A stretch of DNA of 64,000 nt, from contig CAMDOF010000001.1 in the NCBI GenBank assembly GCA_945903465.1, positions 119,442-183,441 on the forward strand, given 5' to 3'. Shown in pieces: positions 61,062 through 64,000 of the stretch. The DNA comes from Opitutus sp. GAS368 (GTDB lineage Bacteria > Verrucomicrobiota > Verrucomicrobiia > Opitutales > Opitutaceae). Both the position numbers and the translations under genes were made by a program. Every line of letters starts with the position of its first letter. Positions within the stretch are counted from its first letter, which is position 1. The notes beneath the pieces are model-generated. The model saw only the letters and a program-made list of their open reading frames with translations, made no database searches and had not been told where the DNA came from.

Positions 61062-61264
61062 CCCATAAAACAGATTATGGAAATCGTTGTTGGGCATGGA
61101 AATAGGTTTATTCCCGTCGGGGCCAAAACTTGTTTTGGTGGGGAGGCTCTCATGCAGCAGGGGCGACAAGAGTGTCGCCCATCCGACGGACCGGCGACAC
61201 TCCTGTCGCCGATGGTGGCCACGAAGGCGTGCTTCGCTCCCCCACCACCCACCCTCTCGCGCTC
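61062..61264. repeat. Composite repeat A-B, second locus
   Basis: One A unit (61064-61146) followed by CTCATGCAGCA, one B unit (61160-61211) and the CACGAAGGCGTGCTTCG hairpin tail (to 61264). It matches 50605-50951 closely but has one B unit instead of three. Together the two loci bracket the integron island. A degenerate A unit follows at about 61350-61410. Confidence 0.88.
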
Positions 61265-61560
61265 GGCACCGGACCGCATCGCCCCAGCACATAGCATCAT
61301 GAAATCAAACACGTTTTACTCCGTTCTCGGCGGTGCGCTCCTTGCCCTGCTAAAGCTGTTTCTTCCAGTCCGGGCCAAAACTTGTTTTGGTGGGGAGTCT
61401 CCCGGGAAACTGGACGTGTCGGGGCGAGGGGTTTATTCTTTCGTGGAAGATCTGTCGCCCGAAAGAGGGGTCGCCCTCCTTGACCGCCAAGCAAGGGTTG
61501 TTCGCCCGATTGCCTTTTCAATACGCCGCCCTCCGCTTAAAAAATTCTGCCGGACGCCGA
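61265..61560. other. Repeat-rich spacer before the amidohydrolase remnant
   Basis: It holds the degenerate A unit and a short stretch reading GRGVYSFVEDL (61421-61454) that resembles the 3' piece of the neighbouring amidohydrolase pseudogene (VYSFVDDL near 62190). Probable gene debris; no intact gene. Confidence 0.4.
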
Positions 61561-62279
61561 ATGAAGAATCCTCTGCTGCTCGTTGTGGGGTCAGCCCTTG
61601 TCCGGTTTTCTGTCGCTGCAGCGGAGCCGTCCGAGGTGGGTTTCCACGGCAGGAAAATGCCGACGGTCGGCCGCGACTTTACTTTAAGTGAACCCGTTGC
61701 AGGGCGTGCCGGCCGGATTGCGGGCGCTGGGACCACGATCAAATTCGCGCGATCTGGCGTCACCGAGTTCCACGATCTCGGCGGTCGGATGGGGTGGCCC
61801 GGGCTCATGGGCTCGCCCCTTCATCCCACGGAAGCGGCGATGACGGAGTTTGCGCATCGTATCCTTTAGATGGATACTATTGGTGATGGGGTCGCTTATC
61901 TGGCGGGTCGCGCCAAGGTCGCGCCGTCCGGAGAGTGGCTTGCCCGGTCGCAGGTTTTAATCACGCGACTCAAAGAGGCGAGTTTTCCCACTCGGGCGAA
62001 TCTCGCCACGGCGGCCCGGCACCACCCCGTGGCTTTTCACACCGGCCCCGTTGTGATGGTCGGCCGTCTCGCGGTGGTGCGGAGCGGGCTCGATCGAAAC
62101 TTCCAGCTAAAGGGCGAAAAGGAAGGCTCTTTGGAAAAAGATGCCCGCGGCGAGCCGGCGTTGCGAGGAAACTGGATTTTCGGAGGAGAGAGGTGTACTC
62201 GTTCGTGGATGATCTTTTGCCCTACTCAACCGCCGAGGAAGCCACGCTCCGAGTTGCCCGCAGACTCACTCCAAATTTC
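61561..62279 (+). pseudogene. Decayed YtcJ-like amidohydrolase
   Basis: It starts with a signal-like MKNPLLLVVGSALVRFSVAAAE and follows the N-terminal half of YtcJ-type amidohydrolases: PTVGRDFTLSEPVAGRAGRIAGAG, GVTEFHDLGGRMGWPGLMGSPLHPTEAAMTEF, then MDTIGDGVAYLAGRAKVAPSGEWLARSQVLITRLKEASFPTRANLATAARHHPVAFHTGPVV. The metal-binding HxH after PGLMD is lost (PGLMGSPLHP). An in-frame TAG lies at 61867-61869 and a frameshift near 62170 precedes VYSFVDDLLP. The C-terminal two thirds of the family is absent. Confidence 0.7.
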
Positions 62280-63659
62280 ATGAACCCTCCCGCACCCCGT
62301 CCGACCCTTGCTCTCGCTGAACCGTCGCTGGTATCCTCGCTGACGCGCCGCCGCTTCGTCGCGGTGCCGCTGCTGCTCGCCGCCCACCGCGCCCTCGCGG
62401 CGGCGACTTCGAACTGGCCGTCGTTTCGCGGTCCGTTGGCGAGCGGCATCGGCGATTCTTCGCCACTGCCCACCGAGTGGAAGGTGAAGTGGAAGACCCC
62501 GGTTGAGGGCCTCGGCCACTCGAGCCCGGTGGTCTGGGGCGATCGGCTCTTCGTCGCGACGGCGGTAAACTCCGCCGGCAAGTCGCCGATCAAGCTCGGC
62601 CTCTACGGCGACCGCACCGCCGCGGAGGAAACCGCCGTGCAAGCGTGGAAGATCATCTGCTTCGACAAGCGCACGGGCAAAATGCTCTGGGAGCAGACGG
62701 CCCATCAGGCCGTGCCCCGCACGCAGCGCCACCTGAAGGCGACGCAGGCCAACACGACGATCTCGACCGATGGCAAAGTGCTCGTCGCGTGCTTCGGTTC
62801 CGAGGGGTTGCACTGTTACAGCCTCGACGGGGAGCGCCGCTGGAAGAAGGACCTCGGCGTGATCAACGTGAGTAAATACGGCGTGGGTTGGGGCTATGCG
62901 AGTTCGCCCACCTTGCACGGTGATCGGATCGTCCTCCAGTGCGACGCGCCCGACAATCCCTACCTCGCAGCGTTCCGTCTCTCCGACGGCGCGGAGCTCT
63001 GGCGCACGCCGCGCAAGGACCTCTGCGAGCGCTGCTGGGCGACGCCCTACGTGCACACCGAGGGCGGGCGCACCCAGGTCGTCGCCAACGGCTGGCCGTA
63101 TGTGGCGGGCTACGACTTCACCACCGGCGCGGAACTCTGGCGGCTGAAAACCGGCGGTGACAACCCGATCCCCACGCCGTTTTCCGCGCACGGGTTGATC
63201 TACGTGGCCAACGGCCACGGCGGCTCCGCTCCCGTGTGGGCGATCCGCCCCGGCGCGAAGGGCGACATCACGCCGGCGGCCGGTGAGACCTCGAGCCCGT
63301 TCGTCGCGTGGTCCGATCAGAAGAGCGGTATCTACATCCAAACCCCGCTCGTTTACCGCGACCTGCTCTACTGCGGGTCGAACGCCGGGATCTTGAAGTG
63401 CCTGGACGCGCGGGACGGCAAATCGCACTATCAGGAACGCGTGGTGCCCGTCGCCGCCGGCTTTTCGGCGTCGCCGGTGGCCGGAGATGGCAAAATCTAC
63501 TGCACCAGCGAGGAAGGCGACGTGCATGTGATCGCCGCCGGCCCGGAGTATCGGAAGCTCGCCGTCAATCGCCTCGAGGAACCCGCGATGGCCACCCCCG
63601 CCATCTCCGAGGGGCAGCTTTATTTCCGCACGCTGAATTCATTGGTCGCGGTCGGCTAG
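62280..63659 (+). CDS. Exported PQQ-like beta-propeller protein (BamB-like), Tat-type leader
   Basis: A 459-residue protein. The leader SLTRRRFVAVPLLLAAHRALAAA has twin arginines, suggesting Tat export. The mature part opens NWPSFRGPLASGIGDSSPLPTEW and has repeated beta-propeller motifs: FDKRTGKMLWEQTA, YSLDGERRWKKDL, FRLSDGAELWRTP, YDFTTGAELWRLKTGG and LDARDGKSHYQER. No dehydrogenase active-site residues are evident. Similar in plan to the protein at 26505 but with a different export signal. The chosen ATG is 62280; upstream in-frame sequence belongs to the amidohydrolase remnant. Confidence 0.85.
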   Translation: MNPPAPRPTLALAEPSLVSSLTRRRFVAVPLLLAAHRALAAATSNWPSFRGPLASGIGDSSPLPTEWKVKWKTPVEGLGHSSPVVWGDRLFVATAVNSAGKSPIKLGLYGDRTAAEETAVQAWKIICFDKRTGKMLWEQTAHQAVPRTQRHLKATQANTTISTDGKVLVACFGSEGLHCYSLDGERRWKKDLGVINVSKYGVGWGYASSPTLHGDRIVLQCDAPDNPYLAAFRLSDGAELWRTPRKDLCERCWATPYVHTEGGRTQVVANGWPYVAGYDFTTGAELWRLKTGGDNPIPTPFSAHGLIYVANGHGGSAPVWAIRPGAKGDITPAAGETSSPFVAWSDQKSGIYIQTPLVYRDLLYCGSNAGILKCLDARDGKSHYQERVVPVAAGFSASPVAGDGKIYCTSEEGDVHVIAAGPEYRKLAVNRLEEPAMATPAISEGQLYFRTLNSLVAVG

Positions 63660-64000
63660 CCCGCCTCCATCGCTTTTTTTAAAAAAGGTCACAGAGCGCA
63701 CCGAGTTCGACACCAGGGCTCACCGAGCAAAGTCCGGTATCTTAGCGTCTCACCGTGCGGCCATGACTTGTATGCGCTCCGGAGATTGCGCCGTCTGTCA
63801 AGAGTCAATACGTGAGTGAGTCTCGGCCTGTAGTTTGCCGCGCAGCAGCCGATCCGAAGTTCAGACCTTCTGGCATAGGTCGAGGCGTTTTTTGCGATTT
63901 CCAGAGAGAGGAGACCGTTTTGAGCAGGAGACAGGGGGGCGAACCAAACCTGACCGCTTTTTGCGCGGAAGACAGTCCGTCGCTGTCCTGTGATAGCGAT
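63660..64000. other. Right-hand end of the window, no gene seen
   Basis: 341 bases. It starts with a T7/A6 run (63674-63686) that may act as a terminator for the preceding gene. The rest shows no long open frame, tRNA or clear repeat. Confidence 0.5.

Noticed and set aside
62226..63527. A 433-residue minus-strand open frame
   Set aside because: Antisense to the beta-propeller gene, which has a clear leader and repeat motifs. The minus-strand product shows no family features.

Overview
The window is a GC-rich bacterial chromosome segment. I infer Verrucomicrobiota, probably Opitutaceae or a close relative. The reasons are a planctomycete/verrucomicrobial-type DUF1549/DUF1553 cytochrome protein paired with a DUF1501 protein, a CHRD-domain secreted protein, system II cytochrome c maturation with a large CcsA, several PQQ-like beta-propeller proteins, and an integron integrase with an extra N-terminal domain. 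This placement rests on gene content, not on a marker gene.

Layout, left half. Positions 1-1656 hold the end of an unknown gene, a family 2 glycosyltransferase and an ApbE flavin transferase. Positions 1968-14642 are one tight nuo operon for complex I in the order A-B-C-D-I-H-J-K-L-M-M-N, with many 4-base overlaps, no nuoE/F/G and two nuoM genes. A tRNA-Ser(UGA) follows at 14857. Next comes an AT-richer accessory stretch (about 15.6-26 kb): an internally deleted IS21-like element, a 1352-residue RHS/YD-repeat protein with a variable tip followed by a lipoprotein, a decayed second copy of that tip/lipoprotein module, an O-antigen-ligase-like membrane protein and a second secreted YD-type protein.

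Middle. A beta-propeller protein (26505) is followed by a broken DUF4338-ISAs1 transposase gene (27.9-29.6 kb). Then come housekeeping and envelope genes: ychF, a TPR protein, a purple-acid-phosphatase-like enzyme, a PAS-PAS-SpoIIE phosphatase, 5-oxoprolinase genes (pxpBC fusion and pxpA), a CHRD protein, a lipoprotein-resB-ccsA operon, recN, and the DUF1553/DUF1501 pair.

Right end (about 50.4-62.3 kb). This is a chromosomal integron remnant. The integrase gene is broken; its middle is replaced by a GIY-YIG nuclease gene bracketed by 9-base direct repeats. An attI-like core at 53271 precedes an array of cassettes with attC sites. The cassettes carry an unknown protein, HicBA, a small membrane protein, a DUF433/DUF5615 pair and a RelB/ParE-type pair. 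Two related IS91-family elements (HUH transposase plus tyrosine recombinase) sit at the same base of two different attC sites, which suggests an attC-targeting IS91-like element. The transposase and recombinase both carry in-frame insertions of one ~80-100 bp GC-rich repeat, at three protein loops, conserved in both element copies. The island is bracketed by copies of a composite hairpin repeat and by gene debris (3' half of lipA, a decayed amidohydrolase). The window ends with another beta-propeller protein (62280-63659).
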